Notes: generated by a model from the sequence alone, not told the origin. DNA of 50,477 nucleotides from an uncultured Limosilactobacillus sp. (GCA_944327195.1 CALVGV010000019.1:1-50477); one strand, 5' to 3'. Shown: positions 26,964-36,413, counted from the stretch's first letter. Made by a program: numbers and translations.

Positions 26964-27433
26964 TGGAAATCACGATTTACGACCACAGCCAGGGCAAGCT
27001 GACCGCCGCCCAGGAGGACTTTGCCCGCGACCTACTCAACCAGGCGGCGGCCAAGCTCAACCTGCCGGAGACGGCCGAGCTGTCGCTGACCCTGGTCCGC
27101 AACCCGGAGATGAAGGAGCTCAACGCCAAGTACCGCGGGGTCGACCGCGCCACCGACGTGATCTCCTTTGCGATCAACGACGATGACGACCTCGACCTGC
27201 CGGCGGAGGTGAAGGCCGAGTTGCCGCTCGACCTCGGCGACCTCTTCATCTCGCTCGACAAGGTGGCCGAGCAGGCCCTCTTCTTGGGTCACTCCGAGGA
27301 GCGCGAGTTTGGCTTCCTACTAGTGCACGGCTTCTTGCACCTCAACGGCTACGACCACCAGCAACCGGCCGACGAAGAGAAGATGTTCGCCCTCCAGGAG
27401 GCGATCCTGACCGCCAATGGGCTCACCAGGTAA
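26963..27433 (+). CDS. ybeY: Endoribonuclease YbeY
   Basis: A 156-aa zinc-dependent RNase for rRNA maturation and ribosome quality control. The zinc motif H-x3-H-x5-H is HGFLHLNGYDH near residues 119-129; RGVDRATDVISFA is the other signature. It overlaps phoH by one base and dgkA by 17 bases. Confidence 0.97.
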   Translation: MEITIYDHSQGKLTAAQEDFARDLLNQAAAKLNLPETAELSLTLVRNPEMKELNAKYRGVDRATDVISFAINDDDDLDLPAEVKAELPLDLGDLFISLDKVAEQALFLGHSEEREFGFLLVHGFLHLNGYDHQQPADEEKMFALQEAILTANGLTR

Positions 27434-27806
27434 GAACCGCACCTTTGGCCGCTCGCTATCCCACGCCCTCGACGGGGTCAAGACGGTGGTTAGGGAGGAG
27501 CGCAACATGCGCAGCCACCTGGTCTCGGCGACCCTGGTGGTTGCCCTCGGGGCCTGGCTGGGCGTCGACCGCAATTCCTGGTGCTGGCTGGCGCTGGCGA
27601 TTGTTTTGGTTTGGCTCGGCGAGTTCTTGAACACCGCCCTCGAGGCCGTGGTTGACCTCCTGGCCGGTGACCGCTACCTGGAAGCGGCCAAGCGGGCCAA
27701 GGACGTCGCCGCCGGCCTGGTGCTGGTGGCGGCCGCCTTTGCGGTGGTGATCGGCCTCCTGGTGCTTGGTCCCCCGCTGATTTTACGAGTGAAGGAGTTA
27801 ATTTAA
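27417..27806 (+). CDS. dgkA: Diacylglycerol/undecaprenol kinase
   Basis: A 129-aa DgkA-type integral membrane kinase with three hydrophobic helices. Conserved [11 protein letters not shown], the [15 protein letters not shown] signature (Glu and Asn catalytic or metal ligands) and [17 protein letters not shown] are present. The Gram-positive enzyme mainly phosphorylates undecaprenol for the wall-lipid pool. It starts inside the ybeY 3' end and its stop overlaps the era ATG. Confidence 0.95.
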   Translation: MGSPGKNRTFGRSLSHALDGVKTVVREERNMRSHLVSATLVVALGAWLGVDRNSWCWLALAIVLVWLGEFLNTALEAVVDLLAGDRYLEAAKRAKDVAAGLVLVAAAFAVVIGLLVLGPPLILRVKELI

Positions 27807-28705
27807 TGGCAGAATTTCGTTCCGGTTTTGTGGCCCTGATTGGCCGGCCCAACGTCGGCAAGTCGACCCTCTTGAACTACGTGGTTGGCCAGAAGGTGGC
27901 GATCATGAGCAACGTCGCCCAGACCACCCGCAACAAGATCCAGGGGATCTACACCAGCAAGGAGGCCCAGATCGTCTTCATCGACACCCCGGGAGTCCAC
28001 AAGCCGCGCACCAAGCTCGGCGACTTCATGGAGCGCTCGACCCTCTCGACCTTAGACGAGGTCGACGCCGTCCTCTTCGTCGTGCCGGCCGACGAGAAGC
28101 GCGGGCCGGGGGATGACTTCATCATTGACCGCCTTCGCAAGGTGAAGAAGCCGATCTACCTGGTGGTCAACAAGATCGACCTGATCCACCCCAACGACTT
28201 ACCAAAAGTGGTTGCCCAGTACGAGGACGCCCTCGACTTCAAGGGGGTCATCCCGGTTTCGGCCCTCCAGGGCAACAACGTAAACCAGTTGATCCACGAC
28301 CTGGTGGCCGAACTGCCGGCCGGTCCGCAGTACTACCCGGCCGAGCAGATTTCCGACCACCCGGAACGGTTCGTGATCGCCGAGCTGATCCGCGAGAAGG
28401 TCTTCCAGCTGACCCGCCAGGAGGTACCGCACTCGGTGGCAATCGACGTCACCAGCATCAAGCGCCAGGACGACGAGACGGTCCACATTTCGGCCAACAT
28501 CGTCGTCGAGCGACCGGGACAAAAGGGGATCATCATCGGCAAGCGCGGGGCGATGCTCAAACAGATCGGCCAGCTGGCCCGCAAGGACATCGAGCACCTA
28601 CTCGGTGACCACGTCTACCTCCAGCTCTGGGTCAAGGTGGTCCCGGGCTGGCGCGACAAGGGCGCGATGCTCAAGGACTACGGCTACCGCAACACCGACT
28701 ACTAG
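27806..28705 (+). CDS. era: GTPase Era
   Basis: A 299-aa GTPase needed for 16S rRNA maturation and 30S assembly. G1 [10 protein letters not shown]2 region [11 protein letters not shown]3 DTPGVH, G4 NKIDLI. The C-terminal KH domain has [21 protein letters not shown]. It follows dgkA with a one-base overlap. Confidence 0.98.
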   Translation: MAEFRSGFVALIGRPNVGKSTLLNYVVGQKVAIMSNVAQTTRNKIQGIYTSKEAQIVFIDTPGVHKPRTKLGDFMERSTLSTLDEVDAVLFVVPADEKRGPGDDFIIDRLRKVKKPIYLVVNKIDLIHPNDLPKVVAQYEDALDFKGVIPVSALQGNNVNQLIHDLVAELPAGPQYYPAEQISDHPERFVIAELIREKVFQLTRQEVPHSVAIDVTSIKRQDDETVHISANIVVERPGQKGIIIGKRGAMLKQIGQLARKDIEHLLGDHVYLQLWVKVVPGWRDKGAMLKDYGYRNTDY

Positions 28706-28715
28706 CGAGGGGGGG

Positions 28716-29519
28716 ATGGCGATGAGCCGGATTAACACCGATTTTGCCGGCCTGGTCCTCTTTCGCCGTCCCTACCGCGAGCACGACTTGCTGGTCAAGT
28801 TCCTGACCCGCGACTACGGGCCGGCGATGTTCTTCATCCGCGGCGGCCAGCGCAAGGGGTCCAAGCTCGCTCCGGCGATTTTGCCCTTTTGCTACGGGAC
28901 CTACGTCGGCTGGCTGGCCCCCGGCGAGCTCTCCTACCTGGTGGCGGCCAAGGAGGTCCACCAGCTGAAGCACATCGCCCCCGACCTGGAGGCCAACGCC
29001 TACGCCACCTACCTGCTCGACCTGGTTGGCCAGGCCTTTGACGAGGGGCAGGGGATCGGCGCCTGGTACGACCAGGTGCTGGCCGCCCTCTTGCTGATCG
29101 AGGATGGCAAGGACCCGCAGGTGATCACCAACGTCCTCGAGGTCCAGCTGCTGGGCCGCTTCGGCGTCGCCCCCCTCTGGGATGGCTGCGTGATCTGCGG
29201 CCGCAGCGACCGCCTGCTCGACTACTCGGAGGCCTTCGGCGGGGTGCTCTGCAGCGACCACTGGGACCGCGACGAGCACCGCCTCCACCTTTCCAGCAAG
29301 GTGGTCAGCTACCTGCGGCTCTTCGCCCACCTTAACCTGGCCAAGGTCGACCAGGTGACGGTCGATCCGGCAACCCGCCGCGGCCTGCGGCGGGCGCTCG
29401 ACCAGATCTACAACGACCAGGTCGGCCTGCGGCTGAAGAGCAAGCACTTCCTCGATTCGCTGGCCAGCTGGGACGACCAGCTGACCCTGCCCAAGCGGGA
29501 GCGACCAAAAGAAGACTAG
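28716..29519 (+). CDS. recO: DNA repair protein RecO
   Basis: About 267 aa: an N-terminal OB-fold (FAGLVLFRRPYREHDLLVKFLTRDYGPAMFFIRGGQRKGSK) and a C-terminal helical domain with zinc-finger cysteines (CVICGRSDRLL...GVLCSDH). It loads RecA with RecR and anneals ssDNA. ATG 28716 lies 5 nt after GAGG; ATG 28722 is also possible. Usual partner downstream of era. An extended reading frame upstream overlaps era and has no ribosome-binding site. Confidence 0.95.
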   Translation: MAMSRINTDFAGLVLFRRPYREHDLLVKFLTRDYGPAMFFIRGGQRKGSKLAPAILPFCYGTYVGWLAPGELSYLVAAKEVHQLKHIAPDLEANAYATYLLDLVGQAFDEGQGIGAWYDQVLAALLLIEDGKDPQVITNVLEVQLLGRFGVAPLWDGCVICGRSDRLLDYSEAFGGVLCSDHWDRDEHRLHLSSKVVSYLRLFAHLNLAKVDQVTVDPATRRGLRRALDQIYNDQVGLRLKSKHFLDSLASWDDQLTLPKRERPKED

Positions 29520-29525
29520 AATGCA

Positions 29526-29563
29526 AGAAGGCTGGGAAGAAGTTCGTTTCTTCCCAGCCTTCT
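29526..29563. terminator. Hairpin between recO and the flavoprotein gene
   Basis: AGAAGGCTGGGAAGAA (29526-29541) pairs with TTTCTTCCCAGCCTTCT (29547-29563). The stem is very stable but lacks a long T tail on either strand. Confidence 0.65.
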
Positions 29564-29587
29564 ATTGCTGTCAGGGGTATTTTAGTT

Positions 29588-30817
29588 TTAGTCGAACAGT
29601 TCGGCGACCGCCGTTTCGCTGGCGATCCGGCCGAAGGTGAAGATGTCGGCCAGCGAATTGCCGCCGAGGCGGTTGCCGGCGTGGAGGCCGCCGGCAACCT
29701 CGCCGGCCGCGTAGAGGCCCTTGATTACCCGGCCGTCTTCGTCTAAGACGTGGGCCTGGGGGTTAATCTTGAGGCCGCCCATCGTGTGGTGGGTCGCTGG
29801 CATCCGCGGGGTGGCGTAGAAGGGGGCCTGGTCGATTTGCAGGTCGAAGGCCTCCTTGCCGAAGTCGGGGTCCTTGCCGGCGGCAACGTAGCCGTTGTAG
29901 GTATTAACGGTCGCCTCCAGCACCGCCGGGTCGATCCCGATCTGCTTGGCTAGGTCGGCCAGGGTGTCGGCGCGGAAGAGCCGCCCCTGGGCCACCTGCT
30001 GGTCGAGTTGTTCCTGGCCGGTGTTGTAGGCCTGGTTCTTGATCTTTTCGTCGGCGATCAGGTAGAAGAGGCCGCCGTTTTCCAGCGCCGCCTTGGTGAG
30101 GACGTCGCGGCTTTCGAACTCGTCGACGAAGCGCTTCCCCTTGGTGTTGACCATCAGGTAGTTGGCCGGTTCAACCTGGATCCCGCTGAAGAGTTCGCCG
30201 GTCTTCGGTTCGGCCACCGGCATCATCTGGGTGAAGCCCATCCCCACCAGGGCCGCCCCGGCTTGCTGGCCGAGCTTGATCCCGTCGCCGGTGATCGTCG
30301 GCGCGTTGGTGGTGGCGATGTCGTCGGCAACGCTTGGCCAGTAGGTGTTGTACTGCTGGATCATCTTGGTGTTGGCACCAAAGCCGCCCGAGGCGAGGAT
30401 CACCCGCCGGGCGTAGATCGTCAGCTCGCGGTCGGCGGCGGTCGCCTTTAAGCCAATCACCCGTCCCTGGTCGTCCTGGAGTAGGTCGGTGACCTTGGTC
30501 TCGAGCATGATCTGGCCGCCGTGGTCCTTGACGTACTGGCCGAGGACCTTGATGTAGGCGAAGCCAAGCGCCTCGGTTGGCTTGTGGCCGCGCCGCCAGT
30601 TGGCCCCCACCGGCATCGTGACCTCGTCGTGGTCGAAGTGGACGCCGATCTCTTCTAGCCAGTGGACCGAGTCGAGGGCGTGGGTGGCCAGGGTCTTGAC
30701 CAGCTGGTAGTCGCCGTGGATCTCCCGGCCATTGAGGTCAACCCGCTTGCCGCCGAGGTAGGTCTGGATTTCGTGCCAGCGGGGCGAGTCGAAGAGGTAG
30801 TCGTGTTTGCCGGCCAA
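29588..30817 (-). pseudogene. Fumarate-reductase-like flavoprotein lacking its FAD-binding N-terminus
   Basis: A 409-aa reading frame matching FAD_binding_2 flavoproteins (flavocytochrome c, urocanate, fumarate or phenolic-acid reductases). The C-terminal substrate and FAD segments are good: [75 protein letters not shown] with the active-site Arg. It begins in the equivalent of the segment after the GMNA motif, so the first 50-60 residues of the domain, with the GxGxxG dinucleotide loop, are absent. The TTG at 30817 has no well-spaced Shine-Dalgarno sequence. The frame continues upstream 12 codons ([12 protein letters not shown]) to a TAG at 30854, which is the stop of the in-frame FMN-reductase gene. 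I infer a deletion inside a once longer, possibly fused, gene; the product is unlikely to bind FAD. Confidence 0.75.
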
Positions 30818-30853
30818 GTAGGCCTTGATTTCCTCCTGTTGCTTCCTCGCTTT

Positions 30854-31408
30854 CTAAATAAGGGATTTGTTATCGGCAACCGCCTGCAGGAAGGCGGCCA
30901 GCTGGTAGGTCAGGCCGTCCTGGTCGGCCGGGTGGAGGAGGGCGCCGTGGTCGTCGAAGGCGGCCAGCGAGTTGGCCAACTGGAATTCACCCGGCAAGAC
31001 GGCGGCCTGCAGGTCCGGGGCCAGCAGGATTTGCCGCAACTGGGCCTGGGCGCGGTCGGAGCCGAGCTTGCCGTAGGCGGCGCCGATAATCAGCACCGGT
31101 TTATTGGCCAGGGCCCGGCTGCTGTAGGCGACCCACTCGAGGGCGTTGAGCAGGACGGCCGGGACGCTGTGGTCGTATTCGGGGGTGGCGATGATCACCC
31201 CGTCGGCCGCGGCCACCTGCTGGCAAAAGGCGGTGACGACGGCCGGAATGGCGTCCTTGGCCGGCTTGTCAAAGAGCGGCAGGGCGGCGAGGTCGGCGAT
31301 GGTTACGTTCGCCTGGTCGCTGACCTGGGCCTTCAGGGCATTCATGAGTTTGCGGTTGGTGGACGTCGGTACGTTACTGCCGACGATTCCAAGCAGCTTT
31401 GTTTCCAT
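30854..31408 (-). CDS. NADPH-dependent FMN reductase family protein
   Basis: A 184-aa flavodoxin-like protein: KLLGIVGSNVPTSTNRKLMNAL (phosphate loop), IIATPEYDHSVPAVLLNALEWV (the PEYNxS-type FMN motif with D for N) and KPVLIIGAAYGKLGS. It would reduce FMN or a partner flavoprotein with NAD(P)H. It is in the same frame as, and 36 nt upstream of, the truncated flavoprotein. Such FMN-reductase domains occur fused to or paired with fumarate-reductase-type flavoproteins in lactic acid bacteria. The domain looks complete, so it may still work alone. Divergent from the damaged lysR gene. Confidence 0.85.
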   Translation of the reverse strand: METKLLGIVGSNVPTSTNRKLMNALKAQVSDQANVTIADLAALPLFDKPAKDAIPAVVTAFCQQVAAADGVIIATPEYDHSVPAVLLNALEWVAYSSRALANKPVLIIGAAYGKLGSDRAQAQLRQILLAPDLQAAVLPGEFQLANSLAAFDDHGALLHPADQDGLTYQLAAFLQAVADNKSLI

Positions 31409-31442
31409 TGATTGACAACCCTTTCAATTTTGATCTACCCTC

Positions 31443-31472
31443 AGTATAGTTCCGCTCGCAGCGGAATTGAAA
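31443..31472 (-). promoter_or_regulatory. FMN-reductase promoter with a palindromic operator in its spacer
   Basis: Minus strand TTTCAA (31472-31467), 18-bp spacer, TATACT (31448-31443). The whole spacer is filled by the inverted repeat TTCCGCTCGCAGCGGAA (31450-31466; 7-bp arms, 3-bp centre), which has the T-N11-A layout of LysR-type sites and lies in the divergent promoter region. Confidence 0.6.
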
Positions 31473-31518
31473 TTCCTTTTCCCATATGCAGCGATAAGTA
31501 ATTCCTTATGGAGGACCG

Positions 31519-32442
31519 ATGATTCTCGACTACGACTTACAGCTCCACTACCTGACCACCCTCTTGCGGACCGGCAACTACACCGTTGCCGCCCGCGAGC
31601 TCTACATCTCCCAGCCCTATTTGACCCAGATCATCCAGCGGCTGGAGCGCGACCTTCAATTGCGGCTGGTGAACCGCAGCGGCCGCCAGCTGGCACTGAC
31701 CGAGGCCGGCCAGATCTACCTTGCCTACCTCTAGCGCCAGGTGGCAGAAAAGCACCAGTTGCAACGCCAACTGGCCCGCTTCACCGACCAGGGTCAGCGG
31801 GCAACACTCCACCTGGGGATGCTGGAAAGCCTGGGGACCTTCCTGTGGCCGCGCCTGCTACCGGCCTTCCAGCAGCGCTGGCCCCAGTTGCACCTCCAGT
31901 TGGTGGAGGACAGCCTGGTTAATAACGAGCGCCGCTTGCAGGCCGGCGAGCTCGACTTCCTCCTGGGCCAGTTGCCGTTGACCTCGACCGGGGACTACCA
32001 GCTTAAGGTCAGCGCCCCCGAGCGCTACTACTTCGTGATCCCGCCGACCAGCCCGGCCTACCGGACCGACCACCGCTACCGGCTGGCGGACCTCTTGGAT
32101 CAGCCACTCATCCTGACCACCCGCGAGTCCAGCATTCGCCTCCAGGTCGACTCCCTCTTCTTGCGCCACCGTCAGTCACCCCAACCCCAGCTGGAAACGC
32201 GGTCGATCCTCACCGCCACCCGGCTGGCGACGAGCGGGGCCGGGATCACGATTGCCCCGAAAAGCGTCATCGACCAGGTCCTGACGGGCACGACCGGGGT
32301 CGACAGCTTTTGCCTGCCGGAAGCGGAGCTGACCTTGCGCTACTTCCTTGCCTACCAAACAAAGCGGAGCCTGACCGCGGCCGACCACGACCTGCTCCGG
32401 CTCTTTGTCGATCAGCTGGGCGAGCAGCAGGCCGACAGCTGA
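31519..32442 (+). pseudogene. LysR-family regulator interrupted by an in-frame TAG
   Basis: Full length would be 307 aa. Residues 1-71 give a complete LysR winged helix (LHYLTTLLRTGNYTVAARELYISQPYLTQIIQRLERDLQLRLVNRSGRQLALTEAG). A TAG at 31732-31734 then interrupts YL-stop-RQVAEKHQLQRQ. The same frame resumes and codes a full LysR effector domain (LHLGMLESLGTFLWPRLLPAFQQRWPQLHLQLVEDS ... to 32442). A CAG-to-TAG change (Gln72) is the simplest cause. ATG 31519 follows GGAGG. TAG is an ordinary stop elsewhere in the window, so readthrough is not expected. A DNA-binding fragment of 71 aa may still be made. Confidence 0.85.
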
Positions 32443-32523
32443 GCGGCAAGCGGTCCCGGTCACCTGGTATTCAGTAGCCTTCCTTAAAGCAACTTTTCTC
32501 GCTTGAATAATCGCCGATTGCAA

Positions 32524-32552
32524 TTGACAATCACCGCCGGCGCGGGTACCAT
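32524..32552 (+). promoter_or_regulatory. glyQS promoter
   Basis: TTGACA (32524-32529), 17-bp spacer, TACCAT (32547-32552). Confidence 0.75.
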
Positions 32553-32557
32553 AGGGA

Positions 32558-32762
32558 GCGTATTATTTTAATCTGTCCGGCAATGAGGAGGATTAAGCGG
32601 CGCAACTGCAGCGAGCGGGGATGGTGAAAGCCCGCCGGCGCCGCGGAGCACCCCCGAGCTGGGGAAACGAAGCTGCTTTGCGCCCGCAAAGAAGCAGGGT
32701 GGAACCGCGAATTAATTCGTCCCTGCAACCGAGGAGAAATTCTCGGTTGCGGGGCTTTTTTG
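32558..32762 (+). promoter_or_regulatory. T-box leader of glyQS (tRNA-Gly)
   Basis: The conserved T-box AGGGTGGAACCGCG is at 32696-32709. The terminator is CCCTGCAACCGAG (32721-32733) with CTCGGTTGCGGGG and a T run ending at 32762. A stem III element GATGGTGAAAGCCC lies near 32620. GGC (32579-32581) in TCCGGCAATGAGGAGG is a plausible Gly specifier. Low charged tRNA-Gly would favour antitermination. Confidence 0.92.
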
Positions 32763-32795
32763 TTGCCGGAGGAAGTCAGGAAGGGAAGTTAGCAA

Positions 32796-33770
32796 ATGAC
32801 CAAGAAAATGACGGTCCAGGAAATCATCTTTACCCTGGAAAAGTATTGGGCGGACCAAGGTTGCATGCTGATGCAGGCCTACGACAACGAGAAGGGGGCC
32901 GGGACGATGAGCCCCTACACCTTCTTGCGGGCGATCGGGCCGGAACCGTGGAACGCGGCCTACGTTGAACCATCCCGCCGGCCGGCCGACGGGCGCTACG
33001 GGGAGAACCCGAACCGCCTCTACCAACACCACCAGTTCCAGGTGCTGATGAAGCCGTCGCCGGATAACATCCAGGACCTCTACCTCGGCAGCCTCCGTCA
33101 GCTGGGGATCGAACCGCTCGAACACGACATTCGCTTCGTGGAAGACAACTGGGAGAATCCGTCGATGGGTTGTGCCGGGGTTGGTTGGGAAGTCTGGCTT
33201 GATGGGATGGAAGTCACCCAGTTCACCTACTTCCAAGTGGTCGGTGAGCTGCAAATGAACCCGGTGGCCGCCGAGGTCACCTACGGGCTGGAACGGCTGG
33301 CCGAATACATCCAAAACGTCAACTCGGTCTACGAGCTCGAGTGGGCCGACGGGGTGCTCTACGGCGACATCTTCAAGGAACCGGAATACGAACACTCCAA
33401 GTACGCCTTTGAGGAAAGCAACCAGGAGATGCTCCTCAAGGACTTCGATAACTTCGAACACGAGGCCAAGCGGCTGATCACCCTCGGCCTGATCCACCCG
33501 GCCTACGACTACGTATTGAAGTGCAGCCACACCTTCAACCTGCTCGACGCCCGCGGGGCGGTTTCGGTTACCGAGCGGGCCGGCTACCTCCACCGGATCC
33601 GGATCATGGCCAAGATGATCGCCAAGGCCTTCGTCGAAGAACGGCGCAAGCTCGGCTTCCCGCTGATTCACGACGAAGCAGAGCGCCAGGCGGTCCTGAA
33701 GAAGTACAACGCCGCCGCGGAGAAGGCAGCCAAGCGGGCGGCCAAGCAAGCCAAGAAAGGGGAAAAGTAA
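32796..33770 (+). CDS. glyQ: Glycyl-tRNA synthetase alpha subunit
   Basis: A 324-aa catalytic subunit of the bacterial alpha2beta2 enzyme. Typical N-terminus [48 protein letters not shown], motif 2 region [29 protein letters not shown] and the C-terminal KLGFPLI segment. The Ala/Lys-rich tail is common in lactobacilli. Its stop overlaps the glyS ATG (TAATG). Confidence 0.98.
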   Translation: MTKKMTVQEIIFTLEKYWADQGCMLMQAYDNEKGAGTMSPYTFLRAIGPEPWNAAYVEPSRRPADGRYGENPNRLYQHHQFQVLMKPSPDNIQDLYLGSLRQLGIEPLEHDIRFVEDNWENPSMGCAGVGWEVWLDGMEVTQFTYFQVVGELQMNPVAAEVTYGLERLAEYIQNVNSVYELEWADGVLYGDIFKEPEYEHSKYAFEESNQEMLLKDFDNFEHEAKRLITLGLIHPAYDYVLKCSHTFNLLDARGAVSVTERAGYLHRIRIMAKMIAKAFVEERRKLGFPLIHDEAERQAVLKKYNAAAEKAAKRAAKQAKKGEK

Positions 33771-35833
33771 TGACGCACACATACTTACTAGAAGTCGGCG
33801 TGGAAGAAATGCCGGCCCACGTGGTCACCAAGAGTATTGCCCAGCTCCACCAGCGGGTGGCCGCCTTCCTCAAGGAAGAGCGGATTGACTTTGCCGAGAT
33901 CCACGAGTTTGCCACCCCGCGGCGCCTGGCCCTGCTGATTTCCGGCCTGGCCGACAAGCAGCCGGACGTCGACGAAGAAGTCAAGGGCCCGGCCAAGCGG
34001 ATCGCCCTCGACAAGGACGGCAACTGGACCAAGGCCGCCCAGGGCTTCACCCGCGGCCAGGGGGTCAGCGTTGACGACATCGAGTTCCGGCCGATCAAGG
34101 GCGAGGAGTACGTCTTCGTCAACAAGCACGTTGCCGGCCAACCGGTGGCCACGGTGCTGACCAAGCTGCCGGGCGTGATCACGGCGATGAACTTCCCAAC
34201 CCTGATGAAGTGGGGTCGCCACTCGCTGCAGTTCATTCGGCCAATCCGCTGGCTGGTTTCCCTGCTCGACGACCAGGTGGTGCCGTTCTCGATTCTGGAC
34301 GTCACCGCCGGCCGGACCACCCGCGGTCACCGCTTCCTTGGCCACGAGTTTGACCTCAAGCAGGCCACCGACTACGAGGCGGCCCTCAAGGACGACTTCG
34401 TGATCGCCGACCAGGCCAAGCGCAAGGCGCTGATCCAGGAGCAAATCCGTACCCTGGTCGAGGACAACGACTGGGTACTCGACGAAGACCTGACCCTGCT
34501 CGAGGAGGTCAACAACCTGGTTGAGTGGCCAACCGCCTTCGCCGGGGCCTTCGACGAAAAGTACCTCGTCTTGCCGGAAGCGGTCCTGATCACCTCGATG
34601 CGCGATAACCAGCGCTTCTTCTGCGTCCGCGACCACCAGGGCAAGCTCTTGCCACACTTCATCTCGGTCCGCAACGGGAACCAGGACCACCTCGAAAACG
34701 TCATCAAGGGGAACGAGCGGGTGCTGGTGCCGCGGCTGGAGGACGCCAAGTTCTTCTACGAGGAAGACCAGAAGCTGACCGTCGACCAGTACGTTGCCCG
34801 CCTCGCCAAGGTTAGCTTCCACGACCAGATCAGTTCGATGGCCGCCAAGATGGCCCGCACCGGGGCGATTGCCCAGGTGCTGGGGCAAGAACTCGGCTTC
34901 TCGACGGCCGAACTGGCCGACCTCAGGCGGGCCAGCGAAATTTATAAGTTTGATTTGACCACCCAGATGGTCGGCGAATTCGCCGAACTCCAGGGGATCA
35001 TGGGCGAAATCTACGCCAACCTGGCCGGGGAAAAGCCGGCGGTGGCCGCGGCCGTTCGCGAGCACTACCTGCCGATCGCGGCCGAGGGGGAACTACCGAC
35101 CTCCAAGCTCGGCGCCCTGCTGGCGGTGGCCGACAAGCTCGACTCGATCTACTCCTTCTTCGCCGTTGACCTGATCCCGTCCGGTTCCAACGACCCGTAC
35201 GCCCTTCGTCGCCAGGCCGCCGGGATCATCCGCATCCTGGCCGCCCAGGACTGGCACCTACCGCTGCTGGCCTTCCAGGAAACGGCCGCCAAGGCGGTGG
35301 CCCCGCTCAAGCCGGCCTTCGACTACCAAAAGAACGCCAACCTGGTCAAGGACTTCCTCTTGGACCGGATCAAGCAGGCCCTGAGCGAGGACCGGCTCCG
35401 CCACGACGTGATCGACGCCGCCACGACGACCACGGTGGCCGATCCGGTGGCCGTCCTCGCCGCCGCCAAGTTGCTGGCCAGCCACCAGGACGACGCCGGC
35501 TTCAAGGACCAGGTTGAGGCCTTAACCCGGGTGATCCGGATTGCCGCCAAGCAGGAAGTGGTTGCCGCCGTTGACCCGGCCCGCTTCGTCAACCCGTCGG
35601 AAGATCAGCTCTACCAAGCGGTCAGCGCCCTGGCCCCGCAGGCCGACCAGCTGAGTTTGGAGGAGCTCTTCACCAAGCTGCTGGCCCTGGCCCCGGTCAT
35701 CACCAGCTACTTTGAGGAGAACATGATCATGGACAAGGACGAGGCGGTCAAGAACAACCGCCTAGCCCAGATGCACCAACTGGCCGCCCTGACCGCCCGC
35801 TTCGGCGACCTCGACCAGCTGATCGTCAAGTAG
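33770..35833 (+). CDS. glyS: Glycyl-tRNA synthetase beta subunit
   Basis: A 687-aa tRNA-binding beta subunit, beginning THTYLLEVGVEEMPAHVVTKSIAQLHQRV. It contains GPAKRIALDKDGNWTKAAQGF, RPIRWLVSLLD, FCVRDHQGKLLPHFISVRNG, an HD-like region (KMARTGAIAQVLG) and the DALR-type C-terminus. An upstream in-frame extension inside glyQ has no ribosome-binding site and is rejected. One-base overlap with glyQ. Confidence 0.98.
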   Translation: MTHTYLLEVGVEEMPAHVVTKSIAQLHQRVAAFLKEERIDFAEIHEFATPRRLALLISGLADKQPDVDEEVKGPAKRIALDKDGNWTKAAQGFTRGQGVSVDDIEFRPIKGEEYVFVNKHVAGQPVATVLTKLPGVITAMNFPTLMKWGRHSLQFIRPIRWLVSLLDDQVVPFSILDVTAGRTTRGHRFLGHEFDLKQATDYEAALKDDFVIADQAKRKALIQEQIRTLVEDNDWVLDEDLTLLEEVNNLVEWPTAFAGAFDEKYLVLPEAVLITSMRDNQRFFCVRDHQGKLLPHFISVRNGNQDHLENVIKGNERVLVPRLEDAKFFYEEDQKLTVDQYVARLAKVSFHDQISSMAAKMARTGAIAQVLGQELGFSTAELADLRRASEIYKFDLTTQMVGEFAELQGIMGEIYANLAGEKPAVAAAVREHYLPIAAEGELPTSKLGALLAVADKLDSIYSFFAVDLIPSGSNDPYALRRQAAGIIRILAAQDWHLPLLAFQETAAKAVAPLKPAFDYQKNANLVKDFLLDRIKQALSEDRLRHDVIDAATTTTVADPVAVLAAAKLLASHQDDAGFKDQVEALTRVIRIAAKQEVVAAVDPARFVNPSEDQLYQAVSALAPQADQLSLEELFTKLLALAPVITSYFEENMIMDKDEAVKNNRLAQMHQLAALTARFGDLDQLIVK

Positions 35834-35853
35834 TTTCACCAAACGAACCGATT

Positions 35854-35892
35854 AATCATCCCGCAGGCTTATCCTCGGCGGGATGATTTTTT
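35854..35892 (+). terminator. glyQS terminator
   Basis: AATCATCCCGC (35854-35864) pairs with GCGGGATGATTTTTT (35878-35892). Confidence 0.88.
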
Positions 35893-35917
35893 ATCCAGCC
35901 AATCGGGAGGGATGGTA

Positions 35918-36328
35918 ATGGAAAATCGTTATCGGGTAAGGGAAATCGAACAGTTTGACGTGACGAGAAACCTCGTTTTGCAAAGTCTCAACTCCGGCAG
36001 GGAATATCTCGTCTTTGATGATTCCGACATTTTGGGTGACAATCAGTTTTCCTTCATGAAAAGAGATGGGGAGTATGAATGCAGCATCGGCATTTTCGGC
36101 GAGCTTGCGCCAACGGGCGAGGAATTTCGGGTCACCGGCCACGCTACCATTGGCCACATGAAGCTAATTCAGCTGCAAAGCGGGATGGGGGACCGCTTTT
36201 ACCTGCCCCAATCCCAGGAGGCAGCCAAGAGCAGGACAATCCACGTGACCGTCTTAAGGTACGACTTGCTCGCGGTTGACGGTGAAATTAACGACCGCAG
36301 CATCGAGGGAATCACCGGTCGCAAATAA
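35918..36328 (+). CDS. Hypothetical protein between glyS and dnaG
   Basis: A 136-aa soluble, mainly beta-looking protein (ENRYRVREIEQFDVTRNLVLQSLNSGREYLVFDDSDILGDNQFSFMKRDGEYECSIGIFGELAPTGEEFRV...). No family recognised. ATG 35918 is chosen over 35912 because GGGAGG (35905-35910) is then 7 nt away. Base composition at the third position is visibly lower in GC than glyS and dnaG on either side, which hints at later acquisition. No clear promoter of its own. Confidence 0.65.
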   Translation: MENRYRVREIEQFDVTRNLVLQSLNSGREYLVFDDSDILGDNQFSFMKRDGEYECSIGIFGELAPTGEEFRVTGHATIGHMKLIQLQSGMGDRFYLPQSQEAAKSRTIHVTVLRYDLLAVDGEINDRSIEGITGRK

Positions 36329-36353
36329 GTTTGGGCCGGCGCTGCCCTTTTCC

Positions 36354-36382
36354 TTGGCAAGGGCCGGGGCTTGTGCTACCAT
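36354..36382 (+). promoter_or_regulatory. dnaG-rpoD promoter
   Basis: TTGGCA (36354-36359), 17-bp spacer, TACCAT (36377-36382), inside the macromolecular-synthesis operon leader. Confidence 0.7.
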
Positions 36383-36413
36383 ATTAAATAGCATTATTAG
36401 GCAGTATTTTGGT

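Noticed and set aside
30854-31734. TAG read as a sense codon, since two TAGs interrupt this locus
   Set aside because: TAG ends many intact genes in the window (for example rplS-neighbour permease, mscL, rsmE, dnaG-flanking genes), so it functions as a stop here.
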